Shown: positions 27,665-37,128 of the stretch, in pieces
Layout: each line of letters opens with the position of its first letter
Position numbering within the stretch: position 1 is the first letter of the stretch
Assembly (NCBI GenBank): GCA_018664075.1
Contig: JABJOY010000040.1
Location: 1-52,303, forward strand
DNA length: 52,303 nucleotides
Source: Porticoccaceae bacterium
GTDB taxonomy: Bacteria > Pseudomonadota > Gammaproteobacteria > Pseudomonadales > Porticoccaceae
Reading direction: 5' to 3'
Position numbers and translations under genes: made by a program
Notes under the pieces: generated by a model
What the model was told of the DNA's origin: nothing
The model's input: only the letters and a program-made list of their open reading frames with translations
Databases searched by the model: none

Positions 27665-28650
27665 GCGATCTTTAACCCGTTGTACTCGGCAACATGCAGG
27701 CGCGGCCCGTATTTTCCCACGACTGCACTGGCTGCACGATTGGCAAAGGTTGCGGCATCCAGACAGCTCTGTCCCTGAGTGATGGCATACAGAAAGGCTC
27801 CGGCAAACATATCTCCGGCACCGTTGGTATCTACTGCAGTGACAGGCTGGGCCCGTGCGTGCAGGGTATTAAAGCCATCAAAAATAACCGCGCCTTCACC
27901 GCCCATGGTAATGGCAAATTGTTTGGCGGTTTTTTGCATGGTCTCCATGGCCACCTCGATGTCGTCGGTGTCACACCAGTTTAAGGCTTCCTGCTTATTG
28001 CAGAAAAGCAGATCTACACCTGGTCCCACCATATCCTTAAGGCCCTGTTTGAAATGCTCGACAATACCTGGGTCAGAAAGGCTGATGGCGACCTTGGTGC
28101 CATTTTCCTGAGCCAGCTCGCGGGCTTTAATCGCAGCTGCGCGACCAGTGTCACTAGTGACCAAATAGCCTTCTATATAAATATATTCAGATTCTGCAAC
28201 TGCGCTGCCATCAATATCTTCGGGGGCCAGTTGCTCGCCTATACCGAGAAATGAATTCATGGTTCGCTCCGCATCCGGAGTCACCATTACCAGACATTTC
28301 CCGGTGATACCCTGTTCGAGTTGGGGCCCACCGCTGTGGTCGACACCGTTATCAATAAGGTCTTGCAGATAGAACTGGCCATTGTCATCGTCGGCCACTT
28401 TGCAGGCCATATAGCCTTTGCCGCCGAACTGGGAAACAGAAATAACGGTGTTGGCTGCTGAGCCACCGCAGGCGCGTTTGGATAATGTCAGGCGATCTTG
28501 CAGGTTGTCGATTAGAAAGTGCTGTCTCTCCTCATCAACCAGAGTCATCAGTCCTTTTTCAATGCCGAGATTGTTAAGGTCTTTGTCCGCAACCTCTATC
28601 TCTGTATCGACAAGGGCATTGCCCAATCCGTAGACATGGTATTTTCTCAT
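27661..28650 (-). CDS. PfkB family carbohydrate/nucleoside kinase (adenosine kinase-like)
   Basis: 329-residue ribokinase-fold enzyme. GGSAANTVISVSQFGG near residue 62 binds the substrate, and DTNGAGDMFAGAFLYAI near residue 280 holds the anion hole and catalytic aspartate. Overall likeness is to bacterial adenosine kinase-like PfkB proteins, but related sugar kinases cannot be excluded. Its stop codon shares the CTAG sequence with the stop codon of the convergent GGDEF-EAL gene. Confidence 0.82.
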   Translation of the reverse strand: MRKYHVYGLGNALVDTEIEVADKDLNNLGIEKGLMTLVDEERQHFLIDNLQDRLTLSKRACGGSAANTVISVSQFGGKGYMACKVADDDNGQFYLQDLIDNGVDHSGGPQLEQGITGKCLVMVTPDAERTMNSFLGIGEQLAPEDIDGSAVAESEYIYIEGYLVTSDTGRAAAIKARELAQENGTKVAISLSDPGIVEHFKQGLKDMVGPGVDLLFCNKQEALNWCDTDDIEVAMETMQKTAKQFAITMGGEGAVIFDGFNTLHARAQPVTAVDTNGAGDMFAGAFLYAITQGQSCLDAATFANRAASAVVGKYGPRLHVAEYNGLKIA

Positions 28651-28722
28651 TATTCTATTGCTCTTTATTAACCTGCTGTTAATAAAAGTGCCCTTAAAGA
28701 AGCGCTCTCAACTAAATGGCCC

Positions 28723-29403
28723 TCAGGATTTGGCTTTGTGAGTGACAATGCCCTGTTGCGTGGCCAAAAATAAAATATCCGCGGGCTTTACAGCAAACAG
28801 ACCATTGGTAACTACGCCGGTGATCTGATTGATTTTTTCTTCCAGTTCACAGGCCGAACCCATGGGATAGAAGTGGTGAACATCAAGAATCAAATTGCCA
28901 TTATCAGTCACCACATTTTCACGCCACACAGGATCGCCCCCCAGCTTGACCAATTCCCTGGCCACATGACTGCGGGCCATGGGAATAACCTCAACAGGCA
29001 GTGGGAATGTGCCCAGATGGTCGACCCACTTGCTTTCATCGGCGATACAGACAAACTCATTGGCCACGGCGGTAACAATTTTTTCACGGGTCAGGGCAGC
29101 GCCGCCGCCCTTGATGAGCTGCAGCTGATCGTTAGCTTCGTCGGCGCCATCTATATAAATGGTTACTTCAGATACTGCATTGAGCTCAAATACCTGAATG
29201 CCATGGCTGCGCAGACGCTCCGCCGAACCTTCAGAGCTGGCGACAGTGGCGAGGAATTTATGTTTGTGCTCGGCGATAAGATCAATAAAACAGTTGGCGG
29301 TGGAGCCAGTGCCAATGCCAACAATGCTGTCCGCTTCGATTCGTTCTAATGTGTAATCCACAGCGGCCTGGGCAACTGCCTGTTTAAGTTGATTCTGATC
29401 CAC
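28723..29403 (-). CDS. rpiA: Ribose-5-phosphate isomerase A
   Basis: 226-residue enzyme interconverting ribose 5-phosphate and ribulose 5-phosphate, the counterpart of rpe at the left of the window. It has [23 protein letters not shown] and [12 protein letters not shown]. The start chosen is GTG ([18 protein letters not shown]) because a GGAG site lies 6 nt upstream and the sequence aligns with known N-termini; a TTG 12 nt earlier overlaps that site. Divergent from ilvA, as in Pseudomonas. Confidence 0.96.
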   Translation of the reverse strand: MDQNQLKQAVAQAAVDYTLERIEADSIVGIGTGSTANCFIDLIAEHKHKFLATVASSEGSAERLRSHGIQVFELNAVSEVTIYIDGADEANDQLQLIKGGGAALTREKIVTAVANEFVCIADESKWVDHLGTFPLPVEVIPMARSHVARELVKLGGDPVWRENVVTDNGNLILDVHHFYPMGSACELEEKINQITGVVTNGLFAVKPADILFLATQQGIVTHKAKS

Positions 29404-29584
29404 CGATAACTCCAAAAAGATTTGTGGTTAAAATAATGCCGGCAATTATAAGGCAATCATTGCATAAAGCAGTACTAAAACAAGGTGCAGCAGCCTATTA
29501 GTGCTATGCCAGACTGGCGAAAACCCCTGGATCAAATTACTATTGCACCACCTTTAAGAAAGTTTGAATAACATTGGATATTTC

Positions 29585-31102
29585 ATGCCGCAAAACTATG
29601 TGGAAAAAATTCTTGATGCCCGCATCTATGATTTGGCGATAGAAACGCCTGTGGATGCAGCACCTTTACTTTCCAAGCGCCTCAATAACGAAGTGCTGCT
29701 TAAACGTGAAGACCTGCAGCCGGTGTTTTCGTTTAAGCTTCGCGGTGCCTACAACAAATTGCGTCACCTGTCTGCAGAACAGTTGTCTGCCGGGGTCATT
29801 GCGGCGTCAGCGGGAAATCATGCCCAGGGCCTGGCACTGGCAGCAAAAAAAATGGGCGTCAAGGCCACTATTGTAATGCCCAAAACAACACCGCAGATCA
29901 AAGTCGACGCAGTGCGTGCAAGGGGTGCCAAGGTGGTACTGGTGGGTGACAACTATGATGCTGCGGCCGCCCATGCGGATCAATTGATTGCCGAGCATGG
30001 CCTTACTTATATTCACCCATTTGATGACCCTGATGTGATTGCCGGGCAGGGCACCATTGGTATGGAAATCCTGCGCCAAGTGCAGGGTGATCTGGACGCG
30101 GTATTTATTGCTGTTGGTGGCGGTGGCCTCTGTGCTGGTGTTGCTGCCTATATCAAGCATCTGCGTCCTGAGGTCAAAATTATTGCTGTGGAATCGGACG
30201 ATGCTGCCTGCCTCGATGCCGCTATGAAGACGGGCCGTCGGGTCCGCCTCAAGGAGGTGGGTATCTTTGCAGATGGCACTGCTGTTGCCCAGATTGGCAA
30301 GGAGACCTTTAGAATTATTAAGGACCTGGTGGACGAGGTGATCACTGTCAGCACCGACGAGATCTGTGCTGCTATTAAAGATGTCTACAACGATACCCGC
30401 GCGATCTGCGAACCCTCTGGAGCGCTGGGTACTGCCGGGCTCAAAAAATATGTAGAGACCCATGGTGTTGAGGGTCAGACTCTGCTGGCCATTCAATGTG
30501 GCGCCAATATAGATTTTGATCGCTTGCGTTATATTTCCGAGCGCACCGAGACTGGTGAGAAGCGCGAGGCAGTTTTGGCGGTAACCATTGATGAGAAGCC
30601 TGGCAGTTTCCAGACGTTTTGCACTGATCTGCGCAAGCGCAATATCTCGGAGTTTAATTATCGCTACAATGACGATCAGCTGGCACAGATTTTTGTCGGT
30701 ATAAAAGTGGCCTCGGATGAGGATCGTCAACAGCTGGTTAAAGAGTTGACCGACAAAGGCTATGCCGTATCTGATATGACTGACAATGAGATGGCCAAGT
30801 TACATATTCGCCATATGGTCGGTGGACATTGCCCAGACGTGGGAGAGGAGCGAGTTTTCCGTTTTGAATTCCCCGAGCGTCCGGGTGCATTGATGAATTT
30901 TCTGGTTGAACTTGGCGGCCGTTTTAATATTTCCATGTTCCATTACCGCAACCATGGCTCTGCCTTTGGTCGCGTATTGGTCGGCCTGCAGGCGTCAGCC
31001 AAGGATGCTCGAGAGTTGAAAAAATTCCTCGACCACCTCGGCTATCGTTACACAGATGAAACTGACAATGAGGCCTACCAGTTTTTTCTCGGTAGCAAAT
31101 AG
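29585..31102 (+). CDS. ilvA: Threonine ammonia-lyase, biosynthetic
   Basis: 505-residue PLP enzyme that makes 2-oxobutanoate from threonine, the first step of isoleucine synthesis. The PLP lysine is in SFKLRGAYNKL and the glycine-rich loop is GGGGLCAG. Two ACT-like regulatory domains fill the C-terminal third (VLAVTIDEKPGSFQTFC and VFRFEFPERPGALMNFL), consistent with isoleucine/valine control. The ATG giving MPQNYVEKILDARIYD is preferred over a TTG 21 nt upstream. Confidence 0.96.
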   Translation: MPQNYVEKILDARIYDLAIETPVDAAPLLSKRLNNEVLLKREDLQPVFSFKLRGAYNKLRHLSAEQLSAGVIAASAGNHAQGLALAAKKMGVKATIVMPKTTPQIKVDAVRARGAKVVLVGDNYDAAAAHADQLIAEHGLTYIHPFDDPDVIAGQGTIGMEILRQVQGDLDAVFIAVGGGGLCAGVAAYIKHLRPEVKIIAVESDDAACLDAAMKTGRRVRLKEVGIFADGTAVAQIGKETFRIIKDLVDEVITVSTDEICAAIKDVYNDTRAICEPSGALGTAGLKKYVETHGVEGQTLLAIQCGANIDFDRLRYISERTETGEKREAVLAVTIDEKPGSFQTFCTDLRKRNISEFNYRYNDDQLAQIFVGIKVASDEDRQQLVKELTDKGYAVSDMTDNEMAKLHIRHMVGGHCPDVGEERVFRFEFPERPGALMNFLVELGGRFNISMFHYRNHGSAFGRVLVGLQASAKDARELKKFLDHLGYRYTDETDNEAYQFFLGSK

Positions 31103-31108
31103 AATTGC

Positions 31109-32515
31109 TTACAGCAGGTCCGAAATTTTGCGGATCTGTAGTGCCTCAAAACCTGAGCCCGCCAGTGCATCAGAAATAACCACCACCTGATCGTCCGGAG
31201 AAAACTCGTCTCGCTGAATCATAATGGCCGCTGCCGCGGCTAGGGTTTTGTCTGAGTCCGCACCAATCTCAATCTGATAGCTCAACACATTGCGGTTAAT
31301 CACCAGCTGTCGCCTGGTGCTGCTGTTGTTGGTAAAGGCGCAGATTATGGATTCCGGGTGACAATTGGTGATGCGATTGGCCATGCGCCCGCGCCTGGTG
31401 GGAACAATAATCGCTCTGGCTGCAATTGAGGTAGCCAGATCTACGGCGGCTTTGGCAATCTGCTGTTTGTCATCTAACAGCTGCAGATTGTCAGTAAAGC
31501 GCAGTCCTCGACTGCTCTCGGTGGACCGGGCAATGCGGTCGAGTATCTCGACACATTTAACCGGGTACTTGCCCACGGTAGTTTCACCGGAGAGCATAAT
31601 GGCATCTGCTTCTTCATAGACGGCATTGGCCACATCTGTCACTTCGGCGCGGGTTGGAATCGGGTTTTCAATCATGGATTCCAGCATATGGGTTGCCACA
31701 ATGACACGTTTCCCCATCTCGGCGCAGGTGCGAATAATGCGTCGCTGAATGCGTGGCAGTACTTCAAAGGGAACCTCGACACCAAGATCACCACGGGCAA
31801 CCATCACGCCATCCGCAGCATCAATAATATCGATCATATTGGTAATGCCTTCCTGATCTTCCAGTTTGGCGATAATTTTTATATCGTTGGACCGGTCCCC
31901 CAGCAGCTGCCGCAACTGGTTGACATCAGCAGCCTGACGCACAAATGACAGGGCGATAAAATCGACGCCCTGCTCCATGCCAAATTGAATGTCGCGGCGG
32001 TCTTTGTCCGTGATAGCGGGCAGATTTACTCTGATGCCAGGCAGGTTAACATGGCGCTTGCTCTTGAGCAGGCCTCCGTCGATAACCTTTACCTTCATCA
32101 CCCGCTCTTGTTTGCTCAGCACTTCGAGATTAATCAGACCATTGTCCACGGTAATAATGTCGCCCATATCAACATCATGGATCAGGTCTTCATAGTTAAT
32201 ATGGATTGATGAAGACTCAACATCTTCGGCACCGCGAGCAACGATAGAAATAATATCGCCCTCGTTGAGATGCAGCTCGTCGACCATATCACCAGTGCGA
32301 ATCTCCGGACCCTGGGTATCCAGCAAGATAGCTATAGGGTGGTTGCGCGTGGCATTTAACTGGTGGATCGACTGAATGATTTTGGCATGGGAACTATGGT
32401 CGCCATGGGACATATTCAGGCGCGCCACATTCATGCCGGCATCGGCAAGCTTCTCCAGCATGTCAATTGATTCGGTGGCTGGGCCTATGGTGCAGATTAT
32501 TTTTGTCTGGCGCAT
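31109..32515 (-). CDS. pyk: Pyruvate kinase
   Basis: 468-residue glycolytic enzyme. It begins MRQTKIICTIGPATESIDML and has LDTQGPEIRTG, KLEDQEGI with the catalytic lysine, MVARGDLGVEVPFE, VATHMLESM and LSGETTVGKYPVKC. The C-terminal allosteric domain is present. It overlaps the upstream 5-formyl-THF cyclo-ligase gene by 19 nt in another frame. Meets ilvA tail to tail with 6 nt between stops. Confidence 0.96.
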   Translation of the reverse strand: MRQTKIICTIGPATESIDMLEKLADAGMNVARLNMSHGDHSSHAKIIQSIHQLNATRNHPIAILLDTQGPEIRTGDMVDELHLNEGDIISIVARGAEDVESSSIHINYEDLIHDVDMGDIITVDNGLINLEVLSKQERVMKVKVIDGGLLKSKRHVNLPGIRVNLPAITDKDRRDIQFGMEQGVDFIALSFVRQAADVNQLRQLLGDRSNDIKIIAKLEDQEGITNMIDIIDAADGVMVARGDLGVEVPFEVLPRIQRRIIRTCAEMGKRVIVATHMLESMIENPIPTRAEVTDVANAVYEEADAIMLSGETTVGKYPVKCVEILDRIARSTESSRGLRFTDNLQLLDDKQQIAKAAVDLATSIAARAIIVPTRRGRMANRITNCHPESIICAFTNNSSTRRQLVINRNVLSYQIEIGADSDKTLAAAAAIMIQRDEFSPDDQVVVISDALAGSGFEALQIRKISDLL

Positions 32516-33087
32516 ATTATCTCTTGGTTGGTCGCTATTAGATGTAATGGTATATCCCAGCTCTGCTGAGATATCTGATTTATTTCCTGACCGCTGTGGG
32601 CGAGGCCGACCAGTTTTGGCTGCAGTCTGTCGCCGCTAGCCATAAAGGCCAGGGTGCGATCATAGTAGCCGCCGCCCATACCCATGCGATTGCCTTGGCG
32701 ATCAAATGCGACCAGCGGCATAAAAATAACATCTAGACTCCAGGGCGGGGCAATCCGGGCAAGGTTAAATTTGGGCTCTGGAATACCAAAGCGGTTGGGT
32801 ACAAGCTCTGTATTGGTGCTGTACTGACCAAAGTAAAGACGATTCTCTTTCAATGGGTGCAGTATAGGCAAAAAGCACTGCTTGCCAGCTTTGAGTGCTA
32901 TATCAATTAATAGAGAGGGATCTATTTCACCATCATTGGCCAGATAGATACCAATGCGTTTGGCGCGCAGGAAAAACCTTTGTCGGCAGATAATTGAGGC
33001 TAGCTGGTCTGCACAGAGTTGCTGATGGTCCGCTGAGAGAGCCCGGCGGGCGGCGCGAAGTTGCTGTCTGGTATCAGTGCTGGTCAT
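32497..33087 (-). CDS. 5-formyltetrahydrofolate cyclo-ligase
   Basis: 196-residue ATP-dependent enzyme (YgfA/Fau) converting 5-formyl-THF to methenyl-THF. The signature GMGGGYYDRTL is near residue 141, and the N-terminus is TSTDTRQQLRAARRAL. The start chosen (ATG 33087) follows the 6S RNA; a longer frame reads into that RNA gene. The zapA-6S-FCL order is widely conserved in gammaproteobacteria. It is probably made in part from read-through of the 6S transcript. Confidence 0.94.
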   Translation of the reverse strand: MTSTDTRQQLRAARRALSADHQQLCADQLASIICRQRFFLRAKRIGIYLANDGEIDPSLLIDIALKAGKQCFLPILHPLKENRLYFGQYSTNTELVPNRFGIPEPKFNLARIAPPWSLDVIFMPLVAFDRQGNRMGMGGGYYDRTLAFMASGDRLQPKLVGLAHSGQEINQISQQSWDIPLHLIATNQEIICARQK

Positions 33088-33108
33088 GAATTCAAACCGA
33101 TGTTTGTT

Positions 33109-33278
33109 AAATCCCAGAGTGCCGCTGCCAACGTGGCCTTGAACCGAAGAGTTCAAGGTGGCTATCCTCGCAACAAATCAGGCTTTCCGACGCACGGAAG
33201 TGCACAACATTGTTGACGGAGAACTGCCGGGTATAAATTATCGGCTCAGGGACTTCTTGGCTGGCAAACACCCCAGGA
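33109..33278 (-). ncRNA. ssrS: 6S RNA
   Basis: About 170 nt on the minus strand between zapA and the cyclo-ligase gene, the standard locus. Conserved segments read on that strand are AAGTCCCTGAGCCGATAAT and CACCTTGAACTCTTCGGTTC. The ends pair (CCTGGGGTG with CACTCTGGG, allowing G-U) as in the closing stem of 6S. The RNA imitates an open promoter and binds sigma70 RNA polymerase in stationary phase. Ends are estimated. Confidence 0.92.
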
Positions 33279-33284
33279 AAACCT

Positions 33285-33292
33285 AGTATACC
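33285..33292 (-). promoter_or_regulatory. Extended -10 promoter of 6S RNA
   Basis: Minus strand TGGTATACT: a consensus TATACT -10 with a TG extension, 7 nt before the inferred 6S start. Confidence 0.6.
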
Positions 33293-33350
33293 AGAGGCAT
33301 AGCGGAAAAATCGTTGTCAGTTAGCAATTAATTCAGTTTAAAAAGGTGAA

Positions 33351-33647
33351 TCAATTGGCTAAATCGGTCAGAACTGAGTCCAGCTTGGAGTCCATGGATT
33401 GCAGCAGGTTGGCAGCGCTGTTGTCTTGCTTGGCTGTTTCTTCACTGCGAATTAAATCATGGGCCAGATTGAGGGCGGCCATAACTGCAATCCGCTCGAG
33501 CCCGATAATATGGGAACCGCGACGGATCTCTTCCATTTTTTCGTTGAGCAGCTGGGCCGAGTACTCGAGCGCTTCGCGCTCTTCTGGCTGACAATTAACT
33601 TGATACTCTTTATCCAGAATGCGAATTTTTAGAGAAATAGAGGCCAT
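33351..33647 (-). CDS. zapA: Cell division protein ZapA
   Basis: 98 residues. The N-terminal beta domain (SLKIRILDKEYQVNC) is followed by a long coiled coil from about residue 55. It stabilises FtsZ filaments at the division site. It lies 5 nt after the ZapB-like gene and upstream of 6S RNA, both conserved neighbours. Confidence 0.95.
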   Translation of the reverse strand: MASISLKIRILDKEYQVNCQPEEREALEYSAQLLNEKMEEIRRGSHIIGLERIAVMAALNLAHDLIRSEETAKQDNSAANLLQSMDSKLDSVLTDLAN

Positions 33648-33652
33648 AATAA

Positions 33653-33853
33653 TTATTCTGCACTCAATGTGCGCAAGCGGTTAATCATGGTTTCGATTTT
33701 TTGTCGCGCCATTTCATTTTTCTCGATTAGTTCACCGCGCTCACCCAGAAGTCCAGCTTCCCGCTCACGCAGGCTCTGATTTTCACGTTTGAGTTGTTGG
33801 CACAACTCAATCAGTCGATCTAGTTTTTCTTCAAACTTATCTGTATCAGTCAT
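33653..33853 (-). CDS. ZapB-like small coiled-coil protein (TIGR02449)
   Basis: 66 residues, almost entirely a charged coiled coil (FEEKLDRLIELCQQLKRENQ and the following heptads). TIGR02449 proteins stand directly before zapA in Pseudomonas and relatives and are thought to act in division like ZapB; that role is inferred from position and shape. Confidence 0.85.
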   Translation of the reverse strand: MTDTDKFEEKLDRLIELCQQLKRENQSLREREAGLLGERGELIEKNEMARQKIETMINRLRTLSAE

Positions 33854-33990
33854 TGCGCAGTTGCTGTCTTTTGGGGTTCGGATGTGACGGCATAACTATA
33901 GGCATGTAACCCGGTCTGGTCAATTACAAGATTAGATGCAGCGCAGTAGCAAGGATGGTAGGATGCGGAATAATCTCAAGAGGCGATCCT

Positions 33991-34536
33991 GTGACCTTTG
34001 AACAACTCGAAGATCTTTTTTTTACGCTGCAAATTCAAGCCAACCCATCCGGATTTCACGGCTTTCTCTGTGGCCGTCTCAGCTGCGGTGCAGTGGATAT
34101 GCAACAGCTGGTGGAGGCGTCAAGCCAGTGGTTGGCTATGGCTGAAGAGCAAGCCGAGGCGGCTGAAAATTCCCTCGAGGATTTTTATCAGGAGTCACTG
34201 AGTAATTTGGAAGATATCAGTTTTCTATTCCAGCCATTGCTGCCCGATGATGAGTTACCTCTGCCCGAGCGTTTGGTTGCAGTGGGCGACTGGTGTAGCA
34301 ATTATATTTCTGGTCTCGGCGAGGGCATGGGCGCTGAGTTTGAAGTCTCGGTCGAGGGCAAAGAAGCGCTGGAGGACCTGGCAGCCATAGGACAGATTTC
34401 AACGGACTTTGAGTCCGATGATGATGGCGAGCGAGACTATGCCGAGTTGGTGGAATATATTCGTATTGCAGTACAGCTGGTATTTTCTGATCTGCATCCG
34501 GAGTTAGATACCCAGGCAGAACCCACTATTCATTAG
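33991..34536 (+). CDS. UPF0149 (YgfB/YecA-like) family protein
   Basis: 181 residues, all-helical and acidic. It has HGFLCGRLSCGA near the start and the WCSNYISGLGEG segment typical of YgfB. The GTG start is supported by AGAGG 7 nt upstream and gives MTFEQLEDLFFTL. YgfB-like genes lie upstream of pepP and the ubi hydroxylases in many gammaproteobacteria. In Pseudomonas aeruginosa YgfB is linked to control of ampDh3 expression; whether this holds here is unknown. Confidence 0.88.
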   Translation: MTFEQLEDLFFTLQIQANPSGFHGFLCGRLSCGAVDMQQLVEASSQWLAMAEEQAEAAENSLEDFYQESLSNLEDISFLFQPLLPDDELPLPERLVAVGDWCSNYISGLGEGMGAEFEVSVEGKEALEDLAAIGQISTDFESDDDGERDYAELVEYIRIAVQLVFSDLHPELDTQAEPTIH

Positions 34537-34561
34537 CCCCTGACCTTAGGGAAACTGCTAG

Positions 34562-35872
34562 ATGATTTCACAGAAACAGTATGCATCCAGACGGCGAGAT
34601 CTGATGGCCATGATGCAGGGCAACAGCATTGCTGTGATTGCGGCTGCACCAGAAAAAATTCGCTCCAAAGATACCCATTACCCCTATAAACAGTCCACTA
34701 ATCTAAGCTATCTCTCCGGATTTCCAGAGCCCCAGTCAGTGATGCTGCTTATTCCGGGCCGCTCACAGGGTGAGGTGGTGTTTTTCTGTCGCGACAAAGA
34801 CCTATTGAGGGAGACCTGGGATGGGTATCGTCAGGGCCCCGCAGGTGCAGTACAGAATTTTGGTGCCGACGATGCTTTTCCCATCGATGATATCGACGAT
34901 ATTCTGCCTGGCATGCTCGAGGGTCGGGATCGTGTTTATTATGGAATTGGCAAGGACGCCGAGTTTGATAAGCATTTAATGGAATGGGTCAATGGCGTGC
35001 GCCATAAGCGCGGCAGTGACGCCATGCCGCCAGGGGAGTTTGTTGATCTCGATCATCTGGTCAATGAGATGCGGCTGATCAAAAGTGCAGCTGAGATTAA
35101 ACTGATGCGCAAAGCCGGGGAGATTTCCGCCAGAGCCCATCGACGGGCTATGCAGATGAGCCGCCCGGGGCTGTTTGAGTATCAGTTACAGGCCGAGATT
35201 GAGCATGAGTTTATGCTGTCCGGCGCCACAGGGCCGGCCTACACCAGTATTGTTGGCGGTGGGGAAAACGGCTGTATTCTGCACTATATTGAGAATCGGG
35301 ATAAATTGAGATCTGGCGATCTGGTGCTCATTGATGCGGGCTGTGAATATCAGGACTATGCCGCTGATATCAGCCGCACATTTCCCGTCAATGGCAAGTT
35401 CAGTCCCGAGCAGGCGGCCATCTACGATATTGTCCTGGCCTCCCAGGTGGCGGCCACTGAGTTAATTGCCCCCGGCCTTGAATATAATTTGGCCAATGAT
35501 GCCACGGTGCGCGTAATTACTCAGGGCTTGGTGGATCTAAAGATTCTTCAGGGTGAAGTTGAAGATCTGATTGCCCGCGGCGCTCATCGCGACTTTTATA
35601 TGCATAATGCCGGCCATTGGCTGGGAATGGATGTGCATGATGTGGGGGATTACAAGATTGATAATCACTGGCGTATCTATGAGCCTGGGATGGCATTGAC
35701 GGTGGAGCCCGGTATTTATATTTCTCCGGACAATACCAATGTTGATGAAAAGTGGCGTGGTATTGCTGTGCGTATTGAGGACGATATGCTGGTGACTAAA
35801 ACCGGCTGTGAAAATTTGACCTCGGAAGTGCCCAGTGCCCGGAATGAAATAGAACAGTTAATGGCGAGTTAA
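34562..35872 (+). CDS. pepP: Xaa-Pro aminopeptidase P
   Basis: 436-residue pita-bread metallopeptidase that removes an N-terminal residue before proline. Metal ligands can be seen in IDAGCEYQDYAADISRTFP, HNAGHWLGMDVHD, LTVEPGIY and RIEDDMLVT. The N-terminal creatinase-like domain is complete. It is followed by ubiH after 23 nt, as in E. coli and Pseudomonas. Confidence 0.96.
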   Translation: MISQKQYASRRRDLMAMMQGNSIAVIAAAPEKIRSKDTHYPYKQSTNLSYLSGFPEPQSVMLLIPGRSQGEVVFFCRDKDLLRETWDGYRQGPAGAVQNFGADDAFPIDDIDDILPGMLEGRDRVYYGIGKDAEFDKHLMEWVNGVRHKRGSDAMPPGEFVDLDHLVNEMRLIKSAAEIKLMRKAGEISARAHRRAMQMSRPGLFEYQLQAEIEHEFMLSGATGPAYTSIVGGGENGCILHYIENRDKLRSGDLVLIDAGCEYQDYAADISRTFPVNGKFSPEQAAIYDIVLASQVAATELIAPGLEYNLANDATVRVITQGLVDLKILQGEVEDLIARGAHRDFYMHNAGHWLGMDVHDVGDYKIDNHWRIYEPGMALTVEPGIYISPDNTNVDEKWRGIAVRIEDDMLVTKTGCENLTSEVPSARNEIEQLMAS

Positions 35873-35895
35873 GTCGTCCGACACAAGAGAGAATA

Positions 35896-37128
35896 ATGGC
35901 CAGAGCCCAATCTGAAACCGCTAGCAACTACGATATTATTATCGTCGGTGGCGGTATGGTGGGTATTAGTTTGTCGCTGCTTCTGGCGCAGCAGCACGAC
36001 TGGAAAATATTATTGGTCGAGGCTCAGGAAATCGGTAACCCTGTGGATGGGGCATACAGTCCGAGCTTTGATGCCCGGTCTACGGCACTGTCCTGGAGCA
36101 GCCGTGAAATTTATCAGTCCATGGGGTTGTGGTCACAGCTAGAGCCCCATGTCTCCAGTATTGCCCAGATCCATGTCAGTGATCGCGGCCATATGGGCCT
36201 GACCCGCATTGATGCTCAGGAAGCTGGTGTGGATGCTCTGGGCTATGTGGTTGAAAATCAGCGTCTTGGCGCGGCCCTGCTAGCGCAGTTACAACAGACG
36301 CAGATAGAACTGCGTGGCTCAACCACAGTTACAGGGGTTAAAACCCTGGCGTCTGGTATGCAGTTAAGTTTTGCTGATGGACAAACTGCCCATGCCGGTT
36401 TATTGGTGATTGCCGATGGCGCATGTTCCAGTACTGCAGAGAAGCTGGGCATTCACAGTGACAGTAGCGCCTATAACCAGTCGGGCATTATTGCCAATAT
36501 CAGTCTTGCCCAGCCCCACAATGCTGTGGCCTATGAGCGGTTTACCGAACATGGCCCTCTGGCTCTGCTGCCGCTGACCAACTTTCAGGGCCGACCACGC
36601 AGCGCACTGGTCTGGACGCAGCCCCAGGATCAGGCCGAGGCCTTGATGGCTGCAGATAATGAGATATTTCTGGCCAGACTACAGGAACAGTTTGGCTATC
36701 GCCTGGGTCGGTTTGAAGCCGTGGGTGAGCGAGTCAGCTATCCACTGGCGTTAACCAGGTCCAGTGAGCAGGTGCGCCGCCATCTGGTGGTGATGGGCAA
36801 TGCCGCTCACAGTCTGCACCCGGTGGCAGGGCAGGGGTTTAATCTGTCCCTGCGAGATGCAGCTACCCTAGCTAAGGTGTTGGCCGAGAGCCCAGGCGCT
36901 ATTGGCGACCTTGTGACCCTGCAACATTATTACCAAAAACAATCTGCCGATCAGCGCAACACAGTACTGTTTAGCGATAGCCTGCCGAAGGTCTTTGGCC
37001 TGTCATCTTCACTGGCGGCTGCAGGGCGCAATTCAGGATTGTTGGCGATGGATTTAATTCCCACTCTGCGCAGTCGCTTTGCGCGCTTTGGCATGGGACT
37101 GGCAACATCGGAGGCGAGCAATGGTTAA
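35896..37128 (+). CDS. ubiH: 2-octaprenyl-6-methoxyphenol hydroxylase
   Basis: 410-residue FAD monooxygenase of ubiquinone synthesis. The FAD dinucleotide motif is IIIVGGGMVGISLSLLLAQ, DG is in VIADGAC, and the second FAD motif is VMGNAAHSLHPVAGQGFNLS. Its stop overlaps the ubiI start by 8 nt. Order pepP-ubiH-ubiI matches E. coli, which supports the assignment of the first gene as UbiH, though the paralogues are alike. Confidence 0.92.
   Translation: MARAQSETASNYDIIIVGGGMVGISLSLLLAQQHDWKILLVEAQEIGNPVDGAYSPSFDARSTALSWSSREIYQSMGLWSQLEPHVSSIAQIHVSDRGHMGLTRIDAQEAGVDALGYVVENQRLGAALLAQLQQTQIELRGSTTVTGVKTLASGMQLSFADGQTAHAGLLVIADGACSSTAEKLGIHSDSSAYNQSGIIANISLAQPHNAVAYERFTEHGPLALLPLTNFQGRPRSALVWTQPQDQAEALMAADNEIFLARLQEQFGYRLGRFEAVGERVSYPLALTRSSEQVRRHLVVMGNAAHSLHPVAGQGFNLSLRDAATLAKVLAESPGAIGDLVTLQHYYQKQSADQRNTVLFSDSLPKVFGLSSSLAAAGRNSGLLAMDLIPTLRSRFARFGMGLATSEASNG

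Noticed and set aside
29807-30730. 307-codon minus-strand frame opposite ilvA
   Set aside because: Antisense shadow of ilvA codon usage.
37079-37120. Upstream extension of ubiI into ubiH
   Set aside because: The ATG at 37121 has a strong GGAGG site and matches the family start.
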